Assembly (NCBI GenBank): GCA_041694635.1
Contig: JBDNHI010000103.1
Coordinates: 1-64,000, forward strand
Length of the DNA stretch: 64,000 bases
Reading direction: 5' to 3'
Origin: UBA969 sp041694635
GTDB taxonomy: Bacteria > Planctomycetota > Planctomycetia > Gemmatales > Gemmataceae
Positions 43,274 to 51,075 of the stretch are shown here, piece after piece (the first letter of the stretch is position 1; every line of letters starts with the position of its first letter). Under the pieces are notes generated by a model. That model made no database searches and was not told where the DNA came from. It saw only the letters and a list, made by a program, of their open reading frames with translations. Both the position numbers and the translations under genes were made by a program.

Positions 43274-44029
43274 TTAGTTTGTAAATAGATGGATTGTTTT
43301 GACCAAAAATACATTCAAGACCAGCACTAAAAGGATAGAGCTAACCACCCCCTGAGTTGCAGCTTTGCCTACGCCTTCGGTTCCGCCTTCGGTTTCCATG
43401 CCGTAGAAGCACCCAGAAATTCCGATCGCAAGGCCAAAGAATAGGGTTTTTCCAAAAGCAGGAAGTGCTTCTTTTAATGTAAGAACACGAAGTACTTCGC
43501 TTTGGTATTGAGAAAAAGTCATCGAGCCAGTTAAAGATTCTGTAAGAAAGCCGGAGTAAATAGCCAAGTATGCGGTAAAAATTGTAAGGATGGGTAACGC
43601 AACCATACAGGCAAAAACCCGAGGCGCTACTAAGGCTTGTAGAGGCCGTATGCCAAGTAATTCAAGCGCATCGATTTGTTCGGTTTGTTTCATCGAGCCA
43701 ATTTCTGCCCCTAGGCTTGCTCCAGATCGACCCGCAAGAATTAAGGCCGAGCATAAAGGGGCAAACTCTACTACCACCGCCAAAGACAACGCTTGCGGTA
43801 AGTATGAAATTGCAGAAGGACCTGCAACATTTACCAAGGCATCTCGAAGATGAATCCATACGACAATACCAATAGCAAGCCCTGCGACGATTCCAAGGGG
43901 CAAGGCGCCCATCAAAGTTCGGTAGGTTTGCCTAAGCAATTCTTGTGGGTCTTTAAAAGCAGAGGGCATTGCAAGCATCACTAAGCAAGTGAAAACTAAG
44001 CCTTTTCCCAAAGTGTTTAGAAATTGCAT
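43274..44029 (-). CDS. mlaE: MlaE-family ABC transporter permease
   Basis: 251 residues, five to six membrane helices. The MlaE/YrbE signature is complete (EFAPLCSALILAGRSGASLGAEIGSMKQTEQIDALELLGI, quoted here in part as APLCSALILAGRSGA and EQIDALELLGIRP) and FYGMETEGGTEGVGKAATQG near the end. It is the permease of a phospholipid-trafficking ABC system for the outer membrane. The ATPase and MCE-domain partners are not adjacent. It starts 10 nt after the methyltransferase gene, so the two are co-transcribed. Confidence 0.92.
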   Translation of the reverse strand: MQFLNTLGKGLVFTCLVMLAMPSAFKDPQELLRQTYRTLMGALPLGIVAGLAIGIVVWIHLRDALVNVAGPSAISYLPQALSLAVVVEFAPLCSALILAGRSGASLGAEIGSMKQTEQIDALELLGIRPLQALVAPRVFACMVALPILTIFTAYLAIYSGFLTESLTGSMTFSQYQSEVLRVLTLKEALPAFGKTLFFGLAIGISGCFYGMETEGGTEGVGKAATQGVVSSILLVLVLNVFLVKTIHLFTN

Positions 44030-44039
44030 TGAAGTCCTT

Positions 44040-44732
44040 TCACGATTTTATCGCACTCCAAGTCCAGTGCCTGTTCGAGGTTTGTTTTACGGTAGCTTGG
44101 TCAAACCCGAAGGATTCTACCATTTGGGCTACTTCCTCTTGGGTAAGAGCCGCATGAAGAGAATCTGTGAACAAGGCTCGTTGTTTGGGGGTGGCACCTT
44201 GTGTATGAAGTTCAACAATTTCTTGCAAAATAATAAGAGACTTAGGGCGAAGCAAATCGCGTACAAAAAGTAACCCACCTTTTTTTGTCACCCGAATCAT
44301 TTCTCGAAAACATTCCATAGGCCTAGGAATGTGATGAATAATACTATTAGAGATTACTTGGTGGAACGATTCATCGAGGTAAGGCAAATTTTTAGAATCG
44401 ACTTGTTCAATTTTGATCTGCCCTTGTAGCCCTGCTTCATCAATGTTTTTCCTTGCTATTTCTAACATCGAACCTGCTAAGTCTATTGCCTTGATATTTA
44501 ACTCTTTGGCATCTTTGCATAATGCAATCGGTATTTGGGCTGTGCCTGTGCCTATATCTAAAATAATTGAAGCGGCTTTTAGGTTTAAAGAAGTAGGGGC
44601 GTTATTTAAGGCGTTAAAAAAATCAGTGCAGAATATTTGGTTTACCTCACGATGATCCATCAAGTCGTATTCGTAGGCATCTTCAGGGGAGTCCATAACC
44701 TCGGGTTCAAGAATTCGGTGTAAGGCGGTCAT
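44040..44732 (-). CDS. Class I SAM-dependent methyltransferase
   Basis: 230 residues from ATG 44732 (MTALHRILEPEVMDSPEDAY). The frame is open further up to 44930, but that part is hydrophobic, unlike the family, and runs through a terminator. SAM motif I is ILDIGTGTAQIPIAL; motif II/post-I IKAIDLAGSMLEIARKNIDE; LPYLDESFHQVISNSIIHHI and VTKKGGLLFVRDLLRP complete a Methyltransf_11/25-type fold. Substrate unknown. Shares a transcript with mlaE downstream. The leader carries a terminator hairpin (44834-44871). Confidence 0.85.
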   Translation of the reverse strand: MTALHRILEPEVMDSPEDAYEYDLMDHREVNQIFCTDFFNALNNAPTSLNLKAASIILDIGTGTAQIPIALCKDAKELNIKAIDLAGSMLEIARKNIDEAGLQGQIKIEQVDSKNLPYLDESFHQVISNSIIHHIPRPMECFREMIRVTKKGGLLFVRDLLRPKSLIILQEIVELHTQGATPKQRALFTDSLHAALTQEEVAQMVESFGFDQATVKQTSNRHWTWSAIKS

Positions 44733-44833
44733 AAAGGTCGCTGAACTCTGTAAAAGGGTTTGCAAGGTATTAGAACAAGTTAATATAAGGGAAAAAGAAT
44801 AGGCAGAGGAAAGGAATAATAGTGAAAGGGAAT

Positions 44834-44871
44834 AAAAAACCCCGCTAAAACGCGTGAGCACTTCAGCGGGG
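44834..44871 (-). terminator. Terminator hairpin in the methyltransferase leader
   Basis: CCCCGCT (44871-44865 on the minus strand) pairs with AGCGGGG (44846-44840) and is followed by six T residues (44839-44834). It sits 100 bp upstream of the methyltransferase ATG with no minus-strand gene ahead of it, so it ends a leader or a small RNA. Confidence 0.7.
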
Positions 44872-44901
44872 CCGGAACAGAGAAGAGGCCGTGAGGAAGT
44901 A

Positions 44902-44930
44902 GAGTAATCTTTTTGGGGAACGGGTGTCAA
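44902..44930 (-). promoter_or_regulatory. Candidate minus-strand promoter
   Basis: TTGACA (44930-44925), 17-nt spacer, TTACTC (44907-44902; weak -10). A transcript from here would reach the terminator at 44834 after about 60 nt. Confidence 0.4.
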
Positions 44931-44960
44931 CGAATTAAAAAAATAAAAAGGTTAACCTTA

Positions 44961-44980
44961 TGTGTACTTTTGTATACACA
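44961..44980. repeat. Imperfect palindrome, possible operator
   Basis: TGTGTACTTTTGTATACACA: half-sites TGTGTA and TACACA flank an 8-nt centre. Size and position, between two divergent promoters, fit a repressor site. Confidence 0.3.
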
Positions 44981-45072
44981 AGGTGGTTAAAGCCTAACAA
45001 GTGGTTAAACAGAATAATCGATTTATCTTAAACAGGCATTTTATTCGATTTTACCTACTTTTATTCCAACAG

Positions 45073-45101
45073 TTGCACCTTAACCCTTTTCCTTTTACAA
45101 T
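45073..45101 (+). promoter_or_regulatory. Candidate ffh promoter
   Basis: TTGCAC, 17-nt spacer, TACAAT. Transcription would start near 45108, about 50 nt before the ffh ATG. Confidence 0.35.
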
Positions 45102-45160
45102 ATTTACTTACCTTAATGCGCTGATTTCTAGCGTTGCAGGTTTTAGCTAATGGGTTTGTT

Positions 45161-46621
45161 ATGTTTGACGGATTAACAAAAGGATTAACCGCTGCATTAA
45201 AAAGCTTGCGGGGTAAAGGTCGCCTTTCCGAGGCGAATATCCGCGATGCGATGGGGGCGATCCGAACCGTTCTTCTTGATGCCGATGTTAATTTCACCGC
45301 AGCAGAAAATTTCATTCAGCGCATTACAGAAAAATCAATAGGTCAAACGGTTCTTCGTAGCCTCGATCCAAGTGAGCAAATTGTAAAAATTGTTTATGAT
45401 GAACTGGTTGCGTTGATGGGGCCTGTTGATACCGCAATTCCTTTCGCCAAGGACCGGCCTACCATACTGATGCTTTGTGGATTGCAAGGTCAGGGAAAAA
45501 CAACAACCGCAGGAAAACTTGCGCTTACGCTAAAAGGGCGTGGCCGTAAGCCTTTATTAGTCGCAGCAGATTTACAGCGCCCCGCTGCAATCGAACAATT
45601 ACGGGTATTAGGCGAACAAATTCAAGTTCCAGTTTATTATGAGTTGGCAGAGGCAGGAAAACCAATCCCTACGCCCGTTCAAGTTTGCGCCAATGCAATT
45701 GCATACGCAAAAAAAACCTCGTTTGATACCGTCATTATCGATACCGCAGGTCGATTGCACATTGCAGAAATGCCGATGGAAGAACTTAAGCAAATCGACC
45801 GCCAAGCAAAACCAGATCAAGTTTATTTGGTTTGCGATGCGATGACTGGCCAAGATGCTGTCAACAGTGCTGCTGCTTTTAATGAAGCCTTAGAGCTTAA
45901 TGGCGTAATTTTGACAAAGTTGGATGGCGATGCTCGGGGTGGTGCAGCCTTATCTATTAAGGAAGTTACGAAAGTACCGATTAAGTTTATTGGTGTTGGA
46001 GAAAAGCTGGATCGGTTGGAAGAGTTTCGACCCGAAGGAATGGCGCAAAGGATTTTAGGGCAGGGTGATATTCTTTCCTTGGTTGAAAAAGTTAGCAAAG
46101 TTCAATCCGAAGTCTCGAAGGAAGAATTAGAAGCGCAGCAGAAGAAATTGCAGCAAGGCGACTTCAATCTTAATGATTTTCGTAAACAATTTGAACAAAT
46201 TGCCAAAATGGGCCCCATGAAGGATTTGATCGGGGCTATGCCCGGTATGTCTGAAATGATCCCGGCGGGGGAAGACCCCGAAGTAGCTTTTCGCAGAATC
46301 AAAGGAATGATCGATTCAATGACTCGGGAAGAGCGAGTGAATCCCGATATTTTGGACCAGAATAGAAGGCGTCGGGTGGCAGAAGGTAGTGGAATGCAAC
46401 CCCAAGATGTTAAACAGTTTCTGAATCATTTCGAGCAAGTTCGCAATCTAATGAGATCGATGTCTCGGATGAGTACTTGGGAGCGAATAAAGATGGTGAC
46501 GGGGATGAGTAAAATGGGTGCTTTTCAGCCGGGGGCAAAACTTAAGACAAAGGGCGACACAGGTCATAGAAAAACACCTAAGGAAAGAGCTAAAGAAAGA
46601 AAAAATAAGAAAAAACGGTAG
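45161..46621 (+). CDS. ffh: Signal recognition particle protein Ffh
   Basis: 486 residues from ATG 45161 (MFDGLTKGLTAALKSLRGKG is the family start; a TTG 27 nt upstream is not needed). The NG GTPase domain has GLQGQGKTTTAGKLA (P-loop), DTAGRLH and TKLDGDARGGAALS. The Met-rich M domain (about 325-450, MGPMKDLIGAMPGMSEMIP) binds 4.5S RNA and signal peptides. The C-terminus is highly basic (RKTPKERAKERKNKKKR). It delivers nascent membrane proteins to FtsY. It heads a translation-related run continuing to tRNA-Arg. Confidence 0.96.
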   Translation: MFDGLTKGLTAALKSLRGKGRLSEANIRDAMGAIRTVLLDADVNFTAAENFIQRITEKSIGQTVLRSLDPSEQIVKIVYDELVALMGPVDTAIPFAKDRPTILMLCGLQGQGKTTTAGKLALTLKGRGRKPLLVAADLQRPAAIEQLRVLGEQIQVPVYYELAEAGKPIPTPVQVCANAIAYAKKTSFDTVIIDTAGRLHIAEMPMEELKQIDRQAKPDQVYLVCDAMTGQDAVNSAAAFNEALELNGVILTKLDGDARGGAALSIKEVTKVPIKFIGVGEKLDRLEEFRPEGMAQRILGQGDILSLVEKVSKVQSEVSKEELEAQQKKLQQGDFNLNDFRKQFEQIAKMGPMKDLIGAMPGMSEMIPAGEDPEVAFRRIKGMIDSMTREERVNPDILDQNRRRRVAEGSGMQPQDVKQFLNHFEQVRNLMRSMSRMSTWERIKMVTGMSKMGAFQPGAKLKTKGDTGHRKTPKERAKERKNKKKR

Positions 46622-46707
46622 TTTTTTAAAATGAATGCAAAAGGTGGTGGGTTCTGCCTCAAACTTTCATAAAATAATCTACTGGCATACTTTGGAAAGG
46701 AATAATC

Positions 46708-46992
46708 GTGGCAGTAAGCATTAGAATGAAACAGTTTGGAAGACACGGTAGACATTTTTACCGAATCGTAGCCATCGATAAACGCAGGGCACGAGATGGT
46801 GATGTCCTTGAAATTTTAGGCACTTACGATCCTTCCGTTAAGGACAAAGAGGCTAGGGTAATTCTTAGGCCTTCTAGGATCAAGTACTGGAAAAGTGTAG
46901 GCGCTAAGCCCTCTGATCGCGTTGCTATTTTTCTCGAAAAGTATATGGATAAATTCGAGAAGGCTGAGGCAGCAGCAAGTACTGGTTCCTAG
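46708..46992 (+). CDS. rpsP: 30S ribosomal protein S16
   Basis: 94 residues from GTG 46708, with GGAAAGGA 7 nt upstream. Family sequence throughout: MAVSIRMKQFGRHGRHFYRI, then RARDGDVLEILGTYDPSV and PSRIKYWKSVGAKPSDRVAI. Ends 3 nt before trmD. The rimM gene that commonly lies between rpsP and trmD is absent. Confidence 0.97.
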   Translation: MAVSIRMKQFGRHGRHFYRIVAIDKRRARDGDVLEILGTYDPSVKDKEARVILRPSRIKYWKSVGAKPSDRVAIFLEKYMDKFEKAEAAASTGS

Positions 46993-46995
46993 ACA

Positions 46996-47667
46996 ATGCG
47001 TTTTGATGTGCTAACCTTGTTCCCCGATTTATTTCAGGGGTATCTTTCTCAAAGCCTTCTTAAAACGGCTATTCAGACTGATAAGGTTGCTATTCATCTT
47101 TGGAATATCCGTAATTGGGCCAAAGGAAAACACGCTAATGTTGATGATAGGCCGTTTGGCGGAGGGCCAGGAATGGTTATGATGCCCGAGCCTATTTTTG
47201 ACTGTGTCGAAGAAGTTCGCTTGAAAGTTCCTGAAGACCTTGGCTTATTGGTTATGCTTACTCCCGCAGGGGAGAAACTTAACCAAAAAATTGTGGTCGA
47301 ACTTTCATCCTATAAAAGACTTTTGTTCTTATGTGGGCGGTACGAAGGGTTTGATGAACGCATTCGTCTTGGGCTTAAACCAAGAGAAATATCCATCGGC
47401 GACTTCATCTGCAATGGCGGCGAAGTTCCAGCTATGGTTCTGATCGATTCGGTGATTCGTCTGATTCCTGGCTTTCTCGGTGATCCCGATAGCCTTGCGG
47501 AAGAATCTCATAACGATCTTGGAAAAGTTGAATATCCCCAGTTTACTCGACCTAGGGTGTTCAGGGGTATGGAAGTTCCACATGTTTTGCTTGGTGGCAA
47601 TCATGCTGCGATAGCTTCTTGGCGGGAAGAACAGTCTCGGTTAAGAAGCCAAGACTTCATTAAATAA
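46996..47667 (+). CDS. trmD: tRNA (guanine37-N1)-methyltransferase
   Basis: 223 residues. Trefoil-knot SPOUT methyltransferase: MRFDVLTLFPDLFQGYLSQS, DDRPFGGGPGMVMMPEPIF and the SAM-binding LLFLCGRYEGFDERIRLGLK, then ISIGDFICNGGEVPAMVLID. Methylates G37 next to the anticodon and prevents +1 frameshifting. Translationally coupled to rpsP. Confidence 0.97.
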   Translation: MRFDVLTLFPDLFQGYLSQSLLKTAIQTDKVAIHLWNIRNWAKGKHANVDDRPFGGGPGMVMMPEPIFDCVEEVRLKVPEDLGLLVMLTPAGEKLNQKIVVELSSYKRLLFLCGRYEGFDERIRLGLKPREISIGDFICNGGEVPAMVLIDSVIRLIPGFLGDPDSLAEESHNDLGKVEYPQFTRPRVFRGMEVPHVLLGGNHAAIASWREEQSRLRSQDFIK

Positions 47668-47690
47668 TTTAATTGCTAAGGAATTTTACT

Positions 47691-48131
47691 ATGAAACATC
47701 GCCTCCTCCAGATTGTTGAAGACTTTGCTAAAAAGCAGGTTAGCGACCATGCTGAAAAGTCTGAAACCAAGCGCTCTATTCCTAAATTTGAAGTAGGTGA
47801 CTCCGTTGATGTTCACTTGCGTATTCTTGAAGGAACTAAAGAACGCGTTCAGGTATTTAACGGCCTTGTCACGAGTATGCGTGGCCACGGTATGGGTGAG
47901 ATGTTCACGGTTAGGCGCATCGTGCAAGGCGAAGGGGTTGAAAAGACTTTTCCAGTGTTTTCTCCACGCGTTGCTAAGGTTGAAGTTAAGAAAACAGGCA
48001 AGGTACGCCGTGCAAAACTTTATTATATGCGCGATCGTTCTGGTAAATCTACCCGTCTAAAAGAACGAAATCCACGACCAACAAAAGCTGCTGCTGCCGC
48101 CGCTGCCGCCGCTGCTGCCGCCGCTAAGTAA
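47691..48131 (+). CDS. rplS: 50S ribosomal protein L19 with poly-alanine tail
   Basis: 146 residues from ATG 47691 (AAGGA 8 nt upstream; a TTG at 47673 is in frame but unlikely). Residues 1 to about 115 are canonical L19 (KFEVGDSVDVHLRILEGTKE, FTVRRIVQGEGVEKTFPVFS, KTGKVRRAKLYYMRDRSGKS). The C-terminus ends in 13 consecutive alanines flanked by Lys, encoded by alternating GCT and GCC codons, an extension I do not know from standard L19. A weak hairpin followed by six T residues lies 3' (about 48143-48174). Confidence 0.95.
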   Translation: MKHRLLQIVEDFAKKQVSDHAEKSETKRSIPKFEVGDSVDVHLRILEGTKERVQVFNGLVTSMRGHGMGEMFTVRRIVQGEGVEKTFPVFSPRVAKVEVKKTGKVRRAKLYYMRDRSGKSTRLKERNPRPTKAAAAAAAAAAAAAK

Positions 48132-48196
48132 AACTGTTGCAGCCTAGCAAAGTTGCTGTAACTAGGTAGTTTTTTCTTTATCCACGACGCAAGCCC

Positions 48197-48619
48197 ATGC
48201 GATTTCTGGACTGGTTATTACCTGGTTGGTTGTTTCCTAATTGGTTATTACCAGCACGCAAATTGCTTGGCAATAAATCCGAACTCCTTGCTGCTTCATT
48301 GCTTCTTGACAAAGGTTTTAATATCCTTGCCAAAAACTGGAGCTGTAAGTTTGGCGAACTAGATATTGTCGCCCGTTTTAAAGATACACTTGTTTTTGTT
48401 GAAGTTCGCTCTCGTTCTTGTGATGATACTGTTATCCCTGCTGAATCGGTTGGCAGGACCAAGCAACTCAAACTTTGTAGAACTGCAGCGGCTTTTATAA
48501 GAAAACATAGGCTCCATAATGTTCTTTGCAGGTTTGATGTTATTGCAATTGCTTGGAAAAAAAATATTCCCAACCCTGTTATCTCCCATTATGAACACGC
48601 TTTTGATTATCATTCTTGA
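48197..48619 (+). CDS. yraN: UPF0102/YraN-family nuclease-like protein
   Basis: 140 residues. The family core is GNKSELLAASLLLDKGFNIL, then CKFGELDIVARFKDTLVFVE with the PD-(D/E)xK-type E-x-D...E-x-[KR] catalytic pattern, and VGRTKQLKLCRTAAAFIRKH. A Trp/Pro-rich N-terminal extension (LDWLLPGWLFPNWLLPAR) is unusual. The gene sits near rplS in many bacteria; biological role not established. Confidence 0.9.
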   Translation: MRFLDWLLPGWLFPNWLLPARKLLGNKSELLAASLLLDKGFNILAKNWSCKFGELDIVARFKDTLVFVEVRSRSCDDTVIPAESVGRTKQLKLCRTAAAFIRKHRLHNVLCRFDVIAIAWKKNIPNPVISHYEHAFDYHS

Positions 48620-48663
48620 CCGCTTGCTTTTAACTCCAAATATTTAAACTAAGCAGGACTTTC

Positions 48664-49887
48664 TTGAAAACCTCTAGCGAACAACTGGAATTGATCAAAC
48701 GGGGCGTTGAGCAAATCACTCCACCCGATGACTTTGTCAAGAAACTTGAGCGATCTATCGCCCAGAAGAAACCCCTCCGTATTAAATATGGTATCGACCC
48801 AACTGGGATTGATGTTCATCTAGGCCATACGGTGCCGCTCCGAAAACTTCGCCTTTTTCAAGAACTAGGTCACCAAGCCGTCCTTATTATTGGTAATTAC
48901 ACTGCTTTAGTTGGCGACCCGAGCGGCCGAGATCAAGCAAGGCAAAGGCTTACCGAAGAGCAAGTTGAAAAAAATGCCCGCGACTACTTAGTTCAAGTTG
49001 GTAAGGTGATCGATCTTGCTACAACTGAGATTCGTTATAATGGCGAATGGTTTTCTAAATACAAATTCCTTGATGTTCTTTCTCTTGCAGGGCAATCCAC
49101 CATCCAGCGAATGCTTGAGAGAGATGATTTTACTAAGCGCATAAAAGAAGGAACCCCTATTTATATGCACGAATGCCTTTACCCGTTGATGCAAGGGCAC
49201 GACAGTGTTGAGGTTCGAGCAGATGTCGAGTTAGGTGGAAGTGAGCAGCTTTTTACATTTATGATGGCAAGAGATCTTCAGAAAAGTGCAGGGCAAGAAC
49301 CCCAAATTTGCCTCACCCTTCCTATTCTTCGGGGACTCGATGGCGTCAAGCGGATGGGCAAAAGTTTAGGTAACTATGTCGGCGTTGGCGAATCCTCCTA
49401 CGAGCAATTTGCTAAAATTATGAGCATCCCTGATGAACTGATGAAGGAATGGTTCGAGCTTCTTACTAATCGAGACGCTTCTGAAATTTCTAACTTTCTA
49501 AATGCAGCTATAACTCATCCTTTGGAAGCGAAAAAATCTTTAGCTAAAGATATCGTTGGTTTTTACCACGGCGAAATCGCCGGGGTTGCTGCTTCAGAAG
49601 AATGGGCCAAACGCTTTTCTCAGCGCCAAGACCCTACCGATATTCCTTCGGTTCTGCTTTCCCCTGAACTTCTAACCCAAGACTTAACTATTTCTAAATT
49701 ATTAGTTCTTCTTGACCTTGCAAAAAGTAATAACGAAGCTCGAAGGTTGGTGCAAGGGGGCGGGGTTACTGTTGGGCTTGATAAAACCAAAATTTCTGAC
49801 CCAAATCATAAAATCACCATTGAGGGTGAATTGATCGTTCGAGTTGGTTCACGAAGGGTTGTTAAAGCCACTTCAAAAATGATTTAA
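48664..49887 (+). CDS. tyrS: Tyrosyl-tRNA synthetase
   Basis: 407 residues from TTG 48664 (GCAGGA upstream). Class I motifs: HLGHTVPLRKLRLFQELGHQ as the HIGH block and KRMGKSLGNYVGVG as the KMSKS loop. A C-terminal S4 RNA-binding domain is present (LLVLLDLAKSNNEARRLVQG). It is of the shorter bacterial TyrRS subfamily. It ends 2 nt before the next gene. Confidence 0.95.
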   Translation: MKTSSEQLELIKRGVEQITPPDDFVKKLERSIAQKKPLRIKYGIDPTGIDVHLGHTVPLRKLRLFQELGHQAVLIIGNYTALVGDPSGRDQARQRLTEEQVEKNARDYLVQVGKVIDLATTEIRYNGEWFSKYKFLDVLSLAGQSTIQRMLERDDFTKRIKEGTPIYMHECLYPLMQGHDSVEVRADVELGGSEQLFTFMMARDLQKSAGQEPQICLTLPILRGLDGVKRMGKSLGNYVGVGESSYEQFAKIMSIPDELMKEWFELLTNRDASEISNFLNAAITHPLEAKKSLAKDIVGFYHGEIAGVAASEEWAKRFSQRQDPTDIPSVLLSPELLTQDLTISKLLVLLDLAKSNNEARRLVQGGGVTVGLDKTKISDPNHKITIEGELIVRVGSRRVVKATSKMI

Positions 49888-49889
49888 AG

Positions 49890-50687
49890 GTGGGCGCTGT
49901 GGGTAATCCTGTTCAGCCTTCTTGGCCGGTTTGTAATCATTTAAGCCCACTTGAGCCTGATTGTGTTCATATTTGGTCGTTTCATACTTCTCGACCTTCT
50001 TCCGATGTGGAATCTTTATCCACCCTTTTATCCCCCAAAGAAATTGACCGAGCTATGCGTATGCGGTCGCTTGAAGTTCGGGAACAGGCCCTAGTTAGTA
50101 GGGCTGTTTTACGGATTTTTCTCGCAGGGTATTTAAACTGTGAACCTCAAGACATCGATTTTGCCAGCACTGGAATGGGAAAACCCGTACTGGCTGATTC
50201 GGGAAACCTTCATTTTAACCTTTCGCATTCTCACGGGCTGGGGTTGATTGCTATTTCAAGCAGTTCAGAAGTTGGGGTCGATGTTGAAAAAATTCGCCCG
50301 ATGGAGAATAGTTTGTTTCTTGCGGAAAGGTTTTTTTCGCCTTGGGAGTCAAAAACCCTTTCGAGCCAACCTCCTCAAGAAATGCAAGCAATTTTTTTTC
50401 AGGCTTGGACTCGGAAAGAGGCATTTTTAAAGGCAAATGGCCACGGCTTGGGCTACGGCCTCGACCGAGTTGAAGTTGCCCTTGGGCGTGATGAAGCCCC
50501 CAGAATTAGGCTGGTCGATGGGTGTCCAAATGAGGCGCTGCGCTGGACTTTACTGCACTTAGAGCCGGGTATAGGCTTTTTGGGCGCCGCGGCTTTGTCT
50601 ACCAATAACATCCACGCTTTAACCTGGCATTGGGATGCTAAAAATATTCCTAGAATGAAATTTACTAACACCTTGGGCAACTTATGA
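49890..50687 (+). CDS. 4'-phosphopantetheinyl transferase (Sfp-type)
   Basis: 265 residues from GTG 49890; GTG 49899 is an alternative with a better-placed AAAGG site. Transfers phosphopantetheine from CoA to carrier proteins. Family motifs are clear: HFNLSHSHGLGLIAIS, VGVDVEKIRPMENSLFLAER (magnesium Asp residues) and FFQAWTRKEAFLKANGHGLG. Its length and two-half fold fit Sfp-type enzymes that serve polyketide, non-ribosomal or fatty-acid carriers. Its 3' end carries the tRNA-Arg promoter. Confidence 0.9.
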   Translation: MGAVGNPVQPSWPVCNHLSPLEPDCVHIWSFHTSRPSSDVESLSTLLSPKEIDRAMRMRSLEVREQALVSRAVLRIFLAGYLNCEPQDIDFASTGMGKPVLADSGNLHFNLSHSHGLGLIAISSSSEVGVDVEKIRPMENSLFLAERFFSPWESKTLSSQPPQEMQAIFFQAWTRKEAFLKANGHGLGYGLDRVEVALGRDEAPRIRLVDGCPNEALRWTLLHLEPGIGFLGAAALSTNNIHALTWHWDAKNIPRMKFTNTLGNL

Positions 50688-50701
50688 TTGTTGAATATAA
50701 T
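50673..50701 (+). promoter_or_regulatory. Promoter of tRNA-Arg
   Basis: TTGGGC (50673-50678), 17-nt spacer, perfect TATAAT (50696-50701), 10 nt before the mature tRNA 5' end. The -35 lies inside the coding end of the phosphopantetheinyl transferase gene. Confidence 0.6.
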
Positions 50702-50711
50702 GTTTTAAGAT

Positions 50712-50785
50712 GCCCTTGTAGCTCAGTTGGATAGAGCAACGGATTTCTAATCCGTCGGTCACTGGTTCGAATCCAGTCAAGGGCA
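50712..50785 (+). tRNA. tRNA-Arg (anticodon TCT)
   Basis: 74 nt. Acceptor GCCCTTG/CAAGGGC with discriminator A; D-arm GCTC/GAGC; anticodon stem ACGGA/TCCGT with loop TTTCTAA, anticodon TCT; variable loop CGGTC; T-arm ACTGG-TTCGAAT-CCAGT. All stems pair fully. CCA is not encoded. Confidence 0.97.
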
Positions 50786-51075
50786 CTTGCCCCATAAATC
50801 AATTCTTCGATAAATGCCGAAATAGTCTTATAATTTTTGCAGATTTATTTTCTTAACCTGTGACAAAGTGAAACTGATTTAGGGGGATAAAGCTTTGGAA
50901 GATTGGTCTACCATTTAATAATGCGAAAATGAGTGTTAAACCTCAACTCATAAATATTTCAGAAATATTTGTTTTAAAACTTTATCTTAATCATTTCTTA
51001 AGGTTACTTCTGTTAAATTAATAAAAGTAAAAGTTTTTATTATCTGTCGGTGTACCGTTTAAAAGGAAAATAACG

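Larger units (their letters stand above)
44733..45160. other. 428-bp divergent regulatory region
   Basis: Lies between the minus-strand methyltransferase and plus-strand ffh. It contains a minus-strand terminator, a TTGACA-type promoter upstream of it, a 20-bp imperfect palindrome, two GTGGTTAAA repeats (21 nt apart, around 44992 and 45001) and a candidate ffh promoter. No real gene is visible. Confidence 0.6.

Noticed and set aside
44733..44930. N-terminal extension of the methyltransferase starting at 44930
   Set aside because: The extension would begin at a TTG that is part of a TTGACA promoter element and runs through a terminator hairpin. The family start fits ATG 44732.
44961..44980. 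DnaA boxes/replication origin near the ffh upstream region
   Set aside because: The TGTGTATACA-like strings do not match TTATNCACA and no dnaA, dnaN or iteron cluster is near.
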